From contig NZ_CP037922.1 of the NCBI RefSeq assembly GCF_004355185.1, positions 3,132,001-3,196,000 on the forward strand: a stretch of DNA of 64,000 nucleotides. Reading direction: 5' to 3'. The translations under genes and the position numbers were made by a program. Under the pieces are notes generated by a model. It saw only the letters and a program-made list of their open reading frames with translations. It was not told the DNA's origin and made no database searches. Position 1 is the first letter of the stretch. Each line of letters begins with the position of its first letter. Positions 54,312 to 63,086 of this stretch are shown here, piece after piece. Origin of the DNA: Hymenobacter radiodurans. Its GTDB lineage: Bacteria > Bacteroidota > Bacteroidia > Cytophagales > Hymenobacteraceae.

Positions 54312-54983
54312 ATGAAAGCAATAGCAATCGACGACGAACCGATGGCGCTGGAGGTGGTGCGCTCTTTGGGGGGCAAAATTCCGTATCTGGAGCTTAAAGC
54401 TTGCTTCACGGATGCCTGCGAGGCCATGGAGTATTTGCAAAAGGAGCCCGTCGACCTGTTGTTTCTGGATATCAAGATGCCCGACATCTCGGGGCTGGAG
54501 TTTGTGACCAGCCTGCAGAAGAAGCCGCTGGTCATTTTTACTACGGCTTATTCCGAGCATGCTGTGACGGGCTTTGAGCTGGATGCCGTCGATTATCTGC
54601 TTAAGCCCTTCTCGCTGGCCAGGTTTATGAAAGCCTGCAACAAGGCCCACGAGCTGCTCCGCCTCCGCGACCAGACCGTCCAGACTAAAGACTACGTGTT
54701 TGTGAAGACGGGCACGGAGCAGGTGCGCGTGCCCTACGCGGAGATTCTGTACATGGAGGCAGCCGGTAACTACGTCACGTTTGTACTGGGGGGCAAACGC
54801 TTGCTCTCTCGCATGACCATGACGGAGCTCAGCGAGCTGCTGCCCACCGACCAGTTTGTGCGGGTGCATCGCTCCTTTGTGGTGGCCAAAGACAAAATCG
54901 ACAAGCTTGAGCGCCACCAAGTCACGGTGCACGGCCATACCGTGCCAGTGGGCGCTTCCTATCTGCCGCAGTTGCAGGTATGA
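54312..54983 (+). CDS. LytTR-family response regulator
   Basis: 223 residues. Receiver domain MKAIAIDDEPMALEV with phospho-acceptor Asp53 (LLFLDIKMPDISG) and TTAYSEHAVTGFELDAVDYL with Lys in LLKPFS. LytTR DNA-binding domain: DYVFVKTGTEQVRVPYAEIL, ITYMEAAGNYV-type segment (LYMEAAGNYVTFVL), then FVRVHRSFVVAKDKID. Pairs with the LytS-type kinase upstream. Two TGGGGGGC words in frame (SLGGKI, VLGGKR). Confidence 0.92.
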   Translation: MKAIAIDDEPMALEVVRSLGGKIPYLELKACFTDACEAMEYLQKEPVDLLFLDIKMPDISGLEFVTSLQKKPLVIFTTAYSEHAVTGFELDAVDYLLKPFSLARFMKACNKAHELLRLRDQTVQTKDYVFVKTGTEQVRVPYAEILYMEAAGNYVTFVLGGKRLLSRMTMTELSELLPTDQFVRVHRSFVVAKDKIDKLERHQVTVHGHTVPVGASYLPQLQV

Positions 54984-55515
54984 TGATAATGAGCTAAAAA
55001 TTCAGAGAACTGATAGGCTGAAAACTGCCCGTCCGCAAGCGTATGCCTGCCAGCACTAATGCTGGAATGGAGAAGTATGCAGTAATTCTAAGCATCTACT
55101 TCACCTATTCAGCCTCTCCTGGCGCTATCTTATACGAGTAAATTTTGTTCAATTATTTCTTGAAATACATCTATATAGTTTTTATATTTCACTAACTGAA
55201 TAAATTAAGACTAGCCGGTTTTCTTAAAAATGACAATGGTCATTGGATGGCCGCGTATTGCCCATATTTTCTCGGTGACTAAGCTATTGCATTGCCGGAA
55301 GCAACTATGTCGACTACACTTTATACTATTTGATTATCAACGTTATATATAGAAGCAAATCCTGCGTGTAGAGTCTCAGCTAAACGCTAACTCCGCAATT
55401 CAGACGAGACAATTGAAGCGGCCTGAATACACTCCGGCCGGCGGTAAAAAAGCCCCCCAGCACCTTCCTTACGGACTGCTAACCTGCTTTTCCTCACCCA
55501 ATTCATATTTCCTTT
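54984..55515. other. 532-base AT-rich intergenic region
   Basis: No gene is seen. Low GC between 55130 and 55360. GTAAAAAAGCCCCCCAGC at 55445-55462 is one arm of a terminator without its partner. Probably holds the monooxygenase promoter. Confidence 0.45.
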
Positions 55516-57075
55516 ATGAACACCTCGAAAGTTGCCATTGTCGGGGGCGGGCCCGCTGGCATTGCCGCCGCTAAGTCGTTGTTGGAAGACGGACTTACGC
55601 CGGTTCTCATAGAGCAAAGCAGTCACATTGGGGGGCAGTGGAACCAGGGGGCGGCGCATAGCGGCATCTGGCCCGACATGCACGCCAACTCTCCCCATGT
55701 GCTGATGTCGTTTTCGGACTTTGACCATCCGGCCGGCACCCAGATGTTCCCGAGTAATCAGGAGGTGCTGGCGTATCTCACCGCGTATGCCCGCCACTTT
55801 GGCTTAGGGCCTTACATCCGATTGAATACTCGCGTGGAGCTCATCAGCAGAGGGCCGGAAGGGCAGTATTGGGTCACGACTCGCACTCAGGACGGTGAAG
55901 AGGAGAAGGAGCTGTTTTCGCACGTTATTCTCGCCTCGGGCCGCTACAATTATCCCAACTTCCCGAACACGCCCGGCCTTGATCAGTTTCGGGGTCAAGT
56001 GCTGCACTCGTTTGCTTACCGGGGTCGGCAGGCCTTTGCCGGGCAGCGCGTACTGGTGGTGGGCAACAGCATTAGCGGATTGGAAATCGCCAGCGACCTC
56101 GCCCTGAACGACGGCCCGCCGGTGCTATCGTCGTGCCGCAAGCCGCGCTACATCATTCGCAAGCTGCTGCATGGCCTGCCTGCGGAGCAACATGTGTTCA
56201 ATCGTTTTGCGACGTACCTGGGGCAGATATTGCCGCCACCGGAAGCGGCGGCGGGCCTGAAGCATTTCATTGTCGAGAACTTCGGCAACCCGGCTGATTT
56301 CGGAGGTTTGCCCCCCAGCGACAATCTGCTGGAGGCCGGTGCCTCGATGTGTCAGGAGTACCTCGACCAGCTGGCCAGCGGCCGCATTCGTGCCGTGACG
56401 GGGGTGCGCACGTTCACTCCTACTGGCGCTCTCCTCACGTCGGGCGAGGAGGTAACCGCCGATGTACTTCTGCTGGCTACGGGCTACGGCCTGCATCTGC
56501 CCTTTCTAAGTGAGGACATCCGTCAGACGGTACTCGCCGACGATAAGTGCCTCGACCTGCACCACTTTACTTTCCACCCCGATTTGCCCAATGTGGCCTT
56601 TCTGGGTCTTTTTGGCCAAATCGGCTCCTATTTCCCTACTGTGGAGCTGCAGGCGCGTTGGGTGGCAGCATGTTGGAGCGGCCAACACGCCTTGCCCACC
56701 CGGACGCAAATGGAGCAGGGCTTGGCCGAATCAGAGCAGTTTAAGCAGGTGCGCGAGGAAATCACGTCGCACGAGTCGATGCACCTGTTCTCGCAGGATC
56801 TGGGAGTAGCTCCCACCCTCGACCGGTACCCCGATCTGGTTCGGGAGCTGCTGTTTGGCCTGCTGGTACCGGCCCAGTTTCGCCTCGAAGGTCACCGCAG
56901 CCGCCCAGATGCCCGTGCCCGCTTCGAACAGAACAGCCGTTGCTACACCGCTGGCCAGGCCGTCCCGCTCGACCAGCAGCAGCGTGCCGGCCTGATGATG
57001 TTGGCCCGTGCGCTTCCCCAAAATCAGGCGTTGCAGAACTTAGTTGAGCAGCTACAGCCCGTGGCAGTACTATAG
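55516..57075 (+). CDS. Flavin-containing monooxygenase
   Basis: 519 residues. FAD-binding VGGGPAGIAAAKSLLEDG near the N-terminus, NADPH-binding VVGNSISGLEIASDLA in the middle, and the FMO-type segment SGRYNYPNFPNTPGLDQF with Phe/Pro. The later ATG motif is LLATGYGLHLPFL. Family enzymes hydroxylate soft nucleophiles (N, S) or perform Baeyer-Villiger reactions. No substrate can be inferred; the gene stands alone. Confidence 0.85.
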   Translation: MNTSKVAIVGGGPAGIAAAKSLLEDGLTPVLIEQSSHIGGQWNQGAAHSGIWPDMHANSPHVLMSFSDFDHPAGTQMFPSNQEVLAYLTAYARHFGLGPYIRLNTRVELISRGPEGQYWVTTRTQDGEEEKELFSHVILASGRYNYPNFPNTPGLDQFRGQVLHSFAYRGRQAFAGQRVLVVGNSISGLEIASDLALNDGPPVLSSCRKPRYIIRKLLHGLPAEQHVFNRFATYLGQILPPPEAAAGLKHFIVENFGNPADFGGLPPSDNLLEAGASMCQEYLDQLASGRIRAVTGVRTFTPTGALLTSGEEVTADVLLLATGYGLHLPFLSEDIRQTVLADDKCLDLHHFTFHPDLPNVAFLGLFGQIGSYFPTVELQARWVAACWSGQHALPTRTQMEQGLAESEQFKQVREEITSHESMHLFSQDLGVAPTLDRYPDLVRELLFGLLVPAQFRLEGHRSRPDARARFEQNSRCYTAGQAVPLDQQQRAGLMMLARALPQNQALQNLVEQLQPVAVL

Positions 57076-57186
57076 GTTCACACCCCGCTCAGGCTTGAGC
57101 GGTGATAGGCTTTTTCGAGCAGACTGAGAATCCATCTGGACGAAAAGCAAAGCAGTTGAGTAATGCCCACTAATACAGCCAACCGC

Positions 57187-57232
57187 TAAAAGCGAAAGGG
57201 CAGCCGCATGTGCGGCTGCCCTTTCGCTTTTT
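57187..57232. terminator. Strong bidirectional terminator
   Basis: AAAAGCGAAAGGGCAGCCGC pairs with GCGGCTGCCCTTTCGCTTTTT around a 4-base loop. Confidence 0.85.
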
Positions 57233-57245
57233 CGAACCCGCTAAC

Positions 57246-57311
57246 CTAAGCGGGCAGGCGCATGCCATCACCACCGATGGTGCCGCCGCCTTGTAAGAGC
57301 AATGTATACAT
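57246..57311 (-). CDS. Possible 21-residue peptide MYTLLLQGGGTIGGDGMRLP-A
   Basis: A minus-strand frame from ATG 57309-57311 to TAG 57246-57248, ending 14 bases before the strong terminator at 57187-57232. The position just ahead of an intrinsic terminator suggests the end of a real transcript. The Gly-rich peptide is unlike random sequence, but it could equally be the tail of a decayed gene. Confidence 0.3.
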   Translation of the reverse strand: MYTLLLQGGGTIGGDGMRLPA

Positions 57312-57661
57312 AACGGGAAGGGTGTGCGGCCTACGAATAGGCCAAGTGAAAAGGACAGTTAAGGGCAGCCGTTAGTAAGAAGCAAGCCCTTTATACCTAT
57401 TCACAAAACCGGGCCAAAGTGCACTCAGCGGAAGACTATTTCGTGCTTCCGAGTAAATGAAGTTAGCGTCTGCTTAAGCAGCAATAGCACCTACTTCTGG
57501 GGGCCGATTCTGCCGCAGTTGCAGGTACGAATCCTGTAACGCGGTTGGATTGGCTTCTGTTTTTAAATTAAAACTACTGAGTTAATATTGAGACAAAGCT
57601 CAGGACTAAGGTACACGATAACAAGAATCTTAAAGACGCTAAAGCAACATACTTAGGATAG

Positions 57662-58093
57662 ATGCTATTGCTCAGCAAAACAGACCCTGCTAGTCTGGCG
57701 ACCATCAATTATGCACTTATTCTGTTAGGAGGCGCATTTTTATATGTAGCCAGATACTTATACCAAAAGCGGGCAAATCTGAAGAAAACAGGAATAGAGA
57801 CTAGCGGAATAGTCTACCGCTTTCAAAAGCAGGACGATGACAATGAATCAGTTACTTATGCTCCTGTATTTCGTTTCGTGACTTTTAGTGAGGAGGTCGT
57901 GTTCGTTCAACACTGGCTTGGCAGCGGCAGACCTTCATTGCGTGTGGGCCAAGAGGTACGAATACTGTATAATCCATTAAATCCGCAGGAGTACGTCCTC
58001 AACTACAGACTAGTAGATTGGAAAGCTCTACTATGTGCTTTAGTAGGTATAGTCTTAATTGTTGGAACACTAAGTGCTCATTTTTTAGGATAA
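57662..58093 (+). CDS. DUF3592-type membrane protein
   Basis: 143 residues. One TM helix near residues 17-34 (YALILLGGAFLYVARYLY) and one at the C-terminus (LLCALVGIVLIVGTLSAHF). Between them is a beta domain with FRFVTFSEEVVFVQHWLGSG and VGQEVRILYNPLNPQEY, the DUF3592 pattern. Function unknown. Low GC compared with neighbours; followed after 21 bases by another low-GC gene. Confidence 0.7.
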   Translation: MLLLSKTDPASLATINYALILLGGAFLYVARYLYQKRANLKKTGIETSGIVYRFQKQDDDNESVTYAPVFRFVTFSEEVVFVQHWLGSGRPSLRVGQEVRILYNPLNPQEYVLNYRLVDWKALLCALVGIVLIVGTLSAHFLG

Positions 58094-58114
58094 CTTGAAT
58101 TAACGAACGCAAGC

Positions 58115-58768
58115 ATGCACTTTCACGAACGATTATACCAGCTCCACATAATTCTTGGCAACCCGCAAGCTCCGGCTCTATGGGAACCCAAATGCTGGCA
58201 CGCAATTCAAGATTCGCTGCTTCGAGCTACTAAAGCTGCCCGCGGTTCGGCCTCTCTTAACTCACTTCAATACGAACCTAATGGACAGTATATGAAGGAT
58301 GTAAAGTTTGGGCGGCTTGGCTTGTCCGCTATATCGGAGGCGCGATGGTTACACGATTATACCGCTTATCCTGAAAGACAAGGTTGGCTTTTTCACTCTT
58401 TGGAGCTTTGGGCACCAGGCCGTACGACCTGCAACAATCAGAATTTAGCGCCAGATATGTACCTGGGTGTTATGAATGAGGGCTACTATGCCAACCTTTC
58501 AAATATTCTCTATAATCCGTATATCGTTCTGGCTGGCGCCCTCGATAAAGAAGAGTCATTCCTTGCCAGCATTAATCAACTCGCTACCACGCTTGCACAA
58601 CAGACACAGGCAGTTTTTACCCATAATAAGGTAATTCCTTGGGGCAATTCATCTGGTTCCAATGGATTTTCAAAAGCAATTGGCGACTTGTTATCTTCTT
58701 CCATTTTCTTACCAAGCAAACATACTGCGAGTCCATTTCTTGATCGTATTGAAGAGTATTGGAAATAA
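58115..58768 (+). CDS. Hypothetical protein, 217 residues
   Basis: Unrecognised. Soluble, no signal peptide, rich in aromatic residues (FHSLELWAPGRTTCNNQN, YLGVMNEGYYANLSNILYN). Low GC like the preceding gene, with which it is probably co-transcribed. The size, base composition and pairing recall immunity-type or toxin-neighbour proteins, but no evidence fixes a role. Followed by a perfect terminator. Confidence 0.65.
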   Translation: MHFHERLYQLHIILGNPQAPALWEPKCWHAIQDSLLRATKAARGSASLNSLQYEPNGQYMKDVKFGRLGLSAISEARWLHDYTAYPERQGWLFHSLELWAPGRTTCNNQNLAPDMYLGVMNEGYYANLSNILYNPYIVLAGALDKEESFLASINQLATTLAQQTQAVFTHNKVIPWGNSSGSNGFSKAIGDLLSSSIFLPSKHTASPFLDRIEEYWK

Positions 58769-58810
58769 CAATATCCGTGACAAACCCTCTTACACACCAA
58801 TACTTTAAAT

Positions 58811-58846
58811 AAAAAAAAGCCCCCAACGCGCGTTGGGGGCTTTTTC
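58811..58846. terminator. Bidirectional terminator
   Basis: AAAAAAAAGCCCCCAACGCG pairs with CGCGTTGGGGGCTTTTT between convergent genes. Confidence 0.9.
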
Positions 58847-58866
58847 ATTTTCGCTTGTATTAACTT

Positions 58867-60666
58867 CTACTTCTGCGCAGCAGCCCAAGCGTCCATGGTC
58901 TTTTCAGCTATGGCCAGGGGCATGGCGGCATTTTCCAGCAGCTCGTCGTGGAAGGCGCGGAGGTTGAATTTGCCCCCCAGTTGCTTTTCGTACTTGTTGC
59001 GCAGCTCGATGATCTTCATCTGCCCGGTTTTGTAGGCTAGCGCCTGCCCCGGCCAGGCCATATAGCGCTCAATTTCGGCGGTGGCGGCTTGCTCGTCGAT
59101 GGAGCGGTTGTCGCGCATGTACTGGATAGCCTGCTCACGGGTCATGTTCTTGCTGTGCATGCCTGCATCCACCACCAACCGGATGGCGCGGTGCATTTCC
59201 CCGTTCAAGGCGCCCATGCGCTGGTAGGGGTCGGTGTAGAGGCCCAGCTCCTTGCCGAGGCTCTCGGTGTACAGGGCCCAACCTTCGCTGAAGGCACTGT
59301 AGAAGCCGAAGCGGCGGAACTTGGGCAGGTTTTCGTTTTCCTGCTGCAAGGCAACCTGATAGTGGTGGCCCGGAATGGCCTCGTGCAGAAACAGCGACTC
59401 CATGCCGCGGGTCACGTTGTACTTGGTGGCGTCGATGATGGGCACGTAGAAGATGCCGGGGCGGGAGCCGTCGGGTAGGCCACGATTGTACTGAGCACTG
59501 GCCGAGGCGGCGCGGAAGGCTTCAGTCTGGCGCACCTCAAAGCCGGTTTTGGGCACTTTGCCAAACATCTTCTTCAGGTTGGGGTCAATCTTGGCCTGTA
59601 CGCCGCGGTACACGTTGAGCACCTCCTCGGGCGTTTTGAAGGGCATAAACTTGGAGTCGGTGTTCAGGTAAGTGAAGAAGGCGTTCAGGTCGCCCTTAAA
59701 GCCCACCTCCGTTTTGATCTTTTCCATCTCCTGCCGAATGCGCTTCACCTCGCTCAGGCCCGTCTGGTAAATCTGGTCGGGCGTGCGGTCAGTGGTGGTC
59801 CAGAACTTCACGGCGTAGCGGTACATATCAGCCCCGCCGGGCACGGCCGCAATGCCGGTGGTGGTGCGGGCCTTGGGCAGGTACTCGTTCTTTAGAAAGT
59901 CGTGCAGCTTCTGGTAAGTAGGCACCACCTGCTCTTTGATGGCCTGCTGGTAAGCAGCGCTGAGGCGCTGCTGATCGGCGGCGGATACGGTGGCCGGAAA
60001 TTTGGCTACGGGTCCGTAGAAGATGCTCTTGCTGGGGTCGGTGGTGACCATAGCCTGCATCTGGGGCAGCATTTTTTCTACCAGCGGACGGGGCAGCACC
60101 ACCCCGGCTCGCATGCCGCGGCGGAAGTTGCCGATAGCCGAATCGGCCCACACGGGGTAAGCGCGCACCCGGCTCAGCCAGTTGTCGTAATCCTTGGTGA
60201 TTTTGAAGGGTTGGTTGCCGGAGCCCGCGCCCAGCTGCGCCAGCGAAATAGGCAGGCCGCTCATCTGGGTAATAGGCATCATCCATGAGTTTTGCTTTAG
60301 GCCTTCCAGCCGCATCTGCATGTCGTAGAGGAAGATGTCATAGCTCACCCGGTCGTTTTCGGAGAGCTTGCTGCGGTCGAACTTCTTGAGTGCGTCGAGG
60401 TACTGCTGGAAAAACTGCCGCTGGGTCGTGCGGTAGGCCACGGTGTTGTCGTTGGGCAGCTGGTCATTGTAGCGGTTGTCGCCCTGCCCGGTGGCTTCCA
60501 GCGGGAAAAGCTTGGCGCGCTCGTCCCAATACTTCTCAAACATAGCCGCCAGCGCCGGCGAATCGGCCGCCACGGGGGCGGTGGTATGGCTAGTAACGGG
60601 CGTATGGCTGGTCAGGGTGCCCAGCAAAGCCGCCGCCAGCGCCGCCGACAGGAAAAGGTGTTTCAT
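58867..60666 (-). CDS. DUF885-family exported peptidase
   Basis: 599 residues with a signal peptide (MKHLFLSAALAAALLGTLTS). The DUF885 metal-peptidase-like motif HEAIPGHHYQVALQQE is present together with AFSEGWALYTESLGKELGLY and the C-terminal PGQALAYKTGQMKI. Members are thought to be zinc carboxypeptidase-like periplasmic enzymes. The region upstream holds a GGAGGGG repeat. Confidence 0.85.
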   Translation of the reverse strand: MKHLFLSAALAAALLGTLTSHTPVTSHTTAPVAADSPALAAMFEKYWDERAKLFPLEATGQGDNRYNDQLPNDNTVAYRTTQRQFFQQYLDALKKFDRSKLSENDRVSYDIFLYDMQMRLEGLKQNSWMMPITQMSGLPISLAQLGAGSGNQPFKITKDYDNWLSRVRAYPVWADSAIGNFRRGMRAGVVLPRPLVEKMLPQMQAMVTTDPSKSIFYGPVAKFPATVSAADQQRLSAAYQQAIKEQVVPTYQKLHDFLKNEYLPKARTTTGIAAVPGGADMYRYAVKFWTTTDRTPDQIYQTGLSEVKRIRQEMEKIKTEVGFKGDLNAFFTYLNTDSKFMPFKTPEEVLNVYRGVQAKIDPNLKKMFGKVPKTGFEVRQTEAFRAASASAQYNRGLPDGSRPGIFYVPIIDATKYNVTRGMESLFLHEAIPGHHYQVALQQENENLPKFRRFGFYSAFSEGWALYTESLGKELGLYTDPYQRMGALNGEMHRAIRLVVDAGMHSKNMTREQAIQYMRDNRSIDEQAATAEIERYMAWPGQALAYKTGQMKIIELRNKYEKQLGGKFNLRAFHDELLENAAMPLAIAEKTMDAWAAAQK

Positions 60667-60754
60667 AGGGAAAGGGTGAGGTGGTAGGTAAATATAGTGG
60701 CGTTTGGGGAGTGAGATTATACCTGTTGAGGCAAAAGCTAGAGCTAAAAACTAG

Positions 60755-60816
60755 AGAGCTAGCTCCCCTCCTCAGCTGAATTCCGCGCATCTAGCGGCGT
60801 GGGTTGGGGGTGGTTG
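60755..60816. repeat. GGAGGGG-type repeat (degenerate)
   Basis: CTAGCTCCCCTCCTCAGCTG then a diverged right part ending GGGTTGGGGGTGGTTGA. Its right end (60791-60816) encodes the C-terminal residues of the DUF559 protein. Confidence 0.65.
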
Positions 60817-61147
60817 ATAATCGTTGGGGGGCTTTTTCTGGTGAAAAGGTTGCCTCAATAGCTGCCAATACCCCGTCAAGCTGCTCCATCACTGCTCGAT
60901 TTTCAAATCGTACTACTCGATAACCTAAGCCAGCCAGATACTCGGTCCGCATGACGTCGTTGGCCTCACCATTTGCGGTGAAGTGACCAGCGCCGTCTAG
61001 CTCAATCATCAGTCTTTCAGCTGGACAATAGAAGTTCACTATGTACGGCCCAATTCCGTGCTGACGACGAAACTTGCGGCCAGCTAATTGACTGCGTTGG
61101 AGGGAACGCCATAGAATAGCTTCAGCCTGGGTAGAATTATTCCGCAA
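60791..61147 (-). CDS. DUF559 endonuclease-fold protein
   Basis: 118 residues from TTG 61147 (RNNSTQAEAILWRSL). DUF559 pattern: QLAGRKFRRQHGIGPYIVNF, then FYCPAERLMIELDGAGH with the PD-(D/E)xK-like E-L-D and VVRFENRAVM. These small proteins resemble very-short-patch or restriction nucleases, but roles are unproven. In-frame residues upstream (HNLNYQKPIRRALRNN) look like genuine family sequence without an ATG, so the start may be disrupted; an ATG at about 61203 is in another frame. The C-terminus EKAPQRLSTTPNPRR is encoded by a TGGGGGGC word and a repeat. Confidence 0.75.
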   Translation of the reverse strand: MRNNSTQAEAILWRSLQRSQLAGRKFRRQHGIGPYIVNFYCPAERLMIELDGAGHFTANGEANDVMRTEYLAGLGYRVVRFENRAVMEQLDGVLAAIEATFSPEKAPQRLSTTPNPRR

Positions 61148-61245
61148 CGCCCGACGGATAGGCTTTTGGTAATTCAGATTGTGGACCTTTTGGGGCTGAC
61201 ATGGGTGTTAGGGTCATTTAGTAATCAAGATAAACACCGATTGCC

Positions 61246-61287
61246 AACCACCCCTAGCCCCTCCTCAGCTGAGGAGGGGAACTAGCT
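61246..61287. repeat. GGAGGGG-type repeat
   Basis: AACCACCCCTAGCCCCTCCT.. GAGGAGGGGAACTAGC, same as the right arm of 54040-54175. Confidence 0.75.
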
Positions 61288-61339
61288 CTCTAGTTTTTTT
61301 AGCTGCATAGCTCTAGCTTCTTTCTAAATCTTTCGCCTG

Positions 61340-62428
61340 CTACTTTATTGGCAGCTGCTTCTCCAGCAACGTCAGTAGTTCCTGTAGGTTAATGCCCCAT
61401 AGGGCGGGGTTGGAGTGGGTGCCGTGGCCGGTGGTTTTGTCGCTAATTGGCAGCAGGATGTAGCGTCCGTTCGGCACCTTCTTGATTTCCTGTTCTAGGA
61501 TGCCTAATTCTGGCGGGTTCACTTGGTCGTCGGCAGAGTTGATGGCCAGCAGGGGGGCTTTTATCTTGCTCAGGTGCGGGGCCGGGTTGTAGTCGCGGGA
61601 GGCGTCGAACTGGTAGATGAAGTCGTTCGCGTCGAGGGAGGTCAGTAGTTGAGTTCTCCTTTTTTCTAGGGCAGCTTCGGCCAGTTCGCGCGTGGGGGCC
61701 GTTTTCTGCATCTGCAAGGGGCTGCTGGTCATAAAGATCAGCGACGAAATAGCCCCCGTCAGGCCCGTACGGGGCTGAGTGGTGTAGTTGCCGCCCTGCC
61801 AGGCCGGGTCCATCTGAATCAGGTCGATGGCCATTTTGCGCAGCATGCGGTTGCGGCCCGCTATTTCCACCGGCAGACTGGCCAGGGGCACCAGCGCGTC
61901 CATAAAGTCGGGGTAGCGGTAGCCCCACACCCAGGTTTCCATGCCACCCATTGAGGTTCCCATGACCAGCCTGGCGTGCGCCACGCCGAGGTGCTCGGTG
62001 AGCAGGCGGTAGTTGGCCGTCACCATGTCGTTGTAGGTGTACTTGGGGAAGCGCATCCGCAGGCCGTTGCTGGGCTTGCTGGACTGGCCGTGCCCGATGG
62101 CGTCGGGCAGAATGATATAGTACTTGGCCGCATCCAGCAGCTGGCCGGGCCCAAAGAGATTGCCGGCAAACTGCTCACTTAGAAATTGCTTACCGCTGCC
62201 CGTAGTTCCGTGCATGATAACCACCGCATTCGTTACCCGCCCGGTTGCGTCTTTACGCGGCTTACCAATGGTCGTGTAGTGCAGCTTCAGCTCCGGCAGC
62301 TTCTCCCCGCTCTCAAACGCGTAGTTTTTCAGGCTGAAGTCCGCGTCAACGGGCGCCGGATACTTTGGTGCCGTTTGGGCATAGCCGAGCAAAGGCAGCC
62401 ACAGCAACAGAAACAGTAGTTTTCTCAT
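61340..62428 (-). CDS. Exported alpha/beta hydrolase, MetX-like
   Basis: 362 residues with a signal peptide (MRKLLFLLLWLPLLGYAQ). The fold resembles homoserine O-acetyltransferases: oxyanion region VIMHGTTGSGKQF, nucleophile Ser in VMGTSMGGMETW, acid Asp in INSADDQVNPPE and His in TTGHGTHSNPALW. Secreted members of this superfamily are usually hydrolases rather than acetyltransferases, and no methionine genes are nearby. The substrate is unknown. Confidence 0.8.
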   Translation of the reverse strand: MRKLLFLLLWLPLLGYAQTAPKYPAPVDADFSLKNYAFESGEKLPELKLHYTTIGKPRKDATGRVTNAVVIMHGTTGSGKQFLSEQFAGNLFGPGQLLDAAKYYIILPDAIGHGQSSKPSNGLRMRFPKYTYNDMVTANYRLLTEHLGVAHARLVMGTSMGGMETWVWGYRYPDFMDALVPLASLPVEIAGRNRMLRKMAIDLIQMDPAWQGGNYTTQPRTGLTGAISSLIFMTSSPLQMQKTAPTRELAEAALEKRRTQLLTSLDANDFIYQFDASRDYNPAPHLSKIKAPLLAINSADDQVNPPELGILEQEIKKVPNGRYILLPISDKTTGHGTHSNPALWGINLQELLTLLEKQLPIK

Positions 62429-62556
62429 TGTGGGTGGGAAGTAGAATGGCTAACAGGCGAGCGAGTCAGGCGCCTGGGGGGCTTTTTTGCTTCTTAAAAG
62501 ACATTGCTGAAATCATCTTCAGCTCTGGCCCTAGGCATTGCAATGGTTTTTGGAAA

Positions 62557-62955
62557 CTATCCGCAGGCCCAAACGCGAGCAGCCTGTAGGTCCGTAAACA
62601 GGCGCCACTCGAAGGGCATCTGCGGCTGAGTTTGTGTCTGCGCCTGCCCAATCAGCATTTTATTGTGCGGGTCCATGGACTCAATGCGGGCAAACCGCTT
62701 CAGTCCCACGCCAATTAGCTGTGGGAGCACCTGCTGAGCAATCCATTCCAGGTCGGCGGGGGGTAATGAACCCAAAAGCCGGTCGTCGGCAATCCAGCCG
62801 GTAATACGATATTGCCGGGCCAGCACTACAGCATCGAGTGTGGCTTGGCGCAGAATAGCACTGCTGCCAAAGCCCAGCCACTGCGCTTCAATGGCGCGGG
62901 AAGCGCCTTCGTGTAGGTAAAGAGTCAGGTAAGGAGTAGCAGTCAAAAGCAGCAT
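62557..62955 (-). CDS. Hypothetical protein, 132 residues
   Basis: No family named with confidence. The layout (LYLHEGASRAIEAQWLGFGS, then VVLARQYRITGWIADDRLLG, then LPQLIGVGLKRFARIESMD) is like small STAS-type proteins common in Hymenobacter. No signal peptide or TM helix. Stand-alone, 130 bases after the epimerase gene's end. Confidence 0.6.
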   Translation of the reverse strand: MLLLTATPYLTLYLHEGASRAIEAQWLGFGSSAILRQATLDAVVLARQYRITGWIADDRLLGSLPPADLEWIAQQVLPQLIGVGLKRFARIESMDPHNKMLIGQAQTQTQPQMPFEWRLFTDLQAARVWACG

Positions 62956-63086
62956 AGGCAGGGAACAGGCGGAAAATATAAGCGCAGCAAGCGGCTGTAA
63001 AGCTTACAGGTTAATGGAAGCATTTCAGCTTCGACGGGCAAGAAGCTAATAAATCGCGATTCTCCGTATGTGTAGGCTACCCTTTG

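Larger units (their letters stand above)
57076..57661. other. 586-base region with terminator and gene scraps
   Basis: Contains a strong terminator (57187-57232), a 21-codon leftward frame (57246-57311), and at about 57508-57525 the string CTGCCGCAGTTGCAGGTA identical to the 3' end of the LytTR gene (54966-54983), possibly a regulator scrap. No full gene. Confidence 0.5.

Noticed and set aside
57235..57310. Possible tRNA-like sequence because of TTCGAACCC at about 57231
   Set aside because: No acceptor stem, anticodon arm or 3' CCA region can be drawn around it.
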